Positions 43,490 through 45,136 of a stretch of 45,136 bases of DNA are shown here, one piece after another (within the stretch, counting starts at the first letter, position 1; each line of letters begins with the position of its first letter). The notes under the pieces were generated by a model. It made no database searches, was not told the origin of the DNA, and saw only the letters and a program-made list of their open reading frames with translations. Made by a program: the position numbers and the translations under genes. This stretch comes from Clostridiales bacterium (GTDB lineage: Bacteria; Bacillota; Clostridia; Christensenellales; Aristaeellaceae), in assembly GCA_029012285.1 (NCBI GenBank), contig JAQXLU010000124.1, forward strand, positions 1-45,136. Direction: 5' to 3'.

Positions 43490-43580
43490 AACCGGCATGA
43501 TGCCGGTTGCATCACCGACAAAGTTTCGTAAATCATGAAGCTCTGTGCCCGAGAACGACACTGTGCGGAAGGATTTACAT
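43489..43580 (+). repeat. structured element copy 1 (ftsA-ftsZ gap)
   Basis: It begins with a perfect hairpin ACCGGCA-TGA-TGCCGGT (43491-43507), continues with TGCAT, CCGAC and AAGT, and closes with a long-range stem GTAAATC (43528-43534) with GATTTAC (43572-43578) around a 37-nt insert. The ftsZ ribosome site (AAGGGGG, 43586-43592) follows at once. By hand alignment it is about 70% identical, without gaps, to copy 2 at 44919. It may be a cis-regulatory RNA. Confidence 0.65.
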
Positions 43581-43600
43581 AACAGAAGGGGGATTTTCCT

Positions 43601-44918
<1,318 letters not shown>

Positions 44919-44920
<2 letters not shown>

Positions 44921-45010
44921 ACCGGCATGATGCCGGTTGCATTTCCGACCAAGTGATGCAAGTCCCATTGCCTTGAGGCCGAGTCCGAAGCTTTGCAGAG
45001 GGACTTACAG
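44919..45010 (+). repeat. structured element copy 2 (downstream of ftsZ)
   Basis: It starts on the ftsZ stop codon. The first 24 nt are identical to copy 1, with the same hairpin (44921-44937). The closing stem is AAGTCCC (44960-44966) with GGGACTT (45000-45006). The distance from the element start to the stem (39 nt) and the insert (37 nt, counting the seven homologous stem positions) are the same as in copy 1, and one A-T pair of copy 1 is G-C here. Confidence 0.65.
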
Positions 45011-45028
45011 AGTAAGCATATAGCAATG

Positions 45029-45067
45029 AAAGGGGGTTCGCCTCCCTCCGGGGGTGAACGCCCTTTT
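45029..45067 (+). terminator. terminator of the dcw cluster / ftsZ
   Basis: AAAGGG (45029-45034) and GTTC (45036-45039) pair with GAAC (45056-45059) and CCCTTT (45061-45066), with a G-G mismatch and a further GC-rich inner stem; TTTTCTC follows. Confidence 0.8.
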
Positions 45068-45097
45068 CTCTACGGCGAGCGAATCGGTTTTTGCATG

Positions 45098-45125
45098 AAA
45101 AAACCCGCCAGCTCCAGCCGGCGGG
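45098..45125 (-). terminator. terminator of a minus-strand gene beyond the right edge
   Basis: CCCGCC (45104-45109) pairs with GGCGGG (45120-45125), and the A-run at 45098-45103 gives six U on the minus strand. It implies a convergent minus-strand gene to the right of the window. Confidence 0.75.
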
Positions 45126-45136
45126 TCGCGCGGGTT

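Overview
The window looks like a chromosomal segment of an anaerobic, endospore-forming-lineage Clostridia (Firmicutes) with high GC content. The signs are: a LonB/Lon protease pair of the Bacillus/Clostridium type; the dgt-dnaG-rpoD-trmK-nif3 order; HPr kinase/phosphorylase; a pyruvate formate-lyase/activase pair; a class B penicillin-binding protein with PASTA domains; and a division and cell wall (dcw) cluster headed by mraZ. MurE carries the DNPR motif, so the peptidoglycan should be of the meso-diaminopimelate type. I saw no rRNA, tRNA, CRISPR array, prophage or insertion sequence. The window reads as core chromosome with a few lineage-specific genes.

Layout. 1-5388 (minus strand): dgt, dnaG, rpoD, trmK and the start of a Nif3-family gene, probably one macromolecular-synthesis operon. 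5581-9615: a very cysteine-rich protein (+), a secreted VanW-family protein (-) and a GH3 glycosidase (-) with a possible leader peptide. 9694-12534 (+): HAD phosphatase, hprK and a ROK sugar kinase, one carbon-control/sugar unit. 12600-18255: yajC (-), a large secreted protein of unknown function (+), a DUF368 undecaprenyl-phosphate translocase (popT, +), an aldo/keto reductase and an rRNA-methyltransferase-like gene (both -). 18450-21874 (+): tig, clpP, clpX. 21932-24949 (-): pflB, pflA. 25309-30114 (+): lonB, lon, engB. 30164-32416: a doubtful small ORF, a secreted CAP-domain protein (-), a double zinc-ribbon acidic protein and a metallophosphoesterase (+). 32644-44920 (+): the dcw cluster mraZ, ftsL-like, PBP, murE, mraY, murD, ftsW, ftsQ, ftsA, ftsZ.

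Regulation is unusually legible. Nine promoters with -35/-10 boxes at 16-17 bp spacing can be read by eye, as can about a dozen intrinsic terminators, several of them bidirectional between convergent genes. The mraZ promoter carries three GTGG/GTGGGG boxes at exact 20- and 30-bp steps, the expected signature of MraZ autoregulation.

The most interesting unexplained items are: (1) a roughly 92-nt structured element present twice, once just before ftsZ and once starting at the ftsZ stop codon, with identical 24-nt heads, identical internal spacing and a compensatory base-pair change; (2) a secreted 590-residue protein whose mature N-terminus carries a copy of a hallmark segment of Na+-pumping decarboxylase beta subunits; (3) a 252-residue protein with 40 cysteines, preceded by a possible mother-cell-type promoter; (4) nested inverted repeats upstream of the CAP-domain gene; and (5) a dcw cluster without rsmH, murF, murG and murB.
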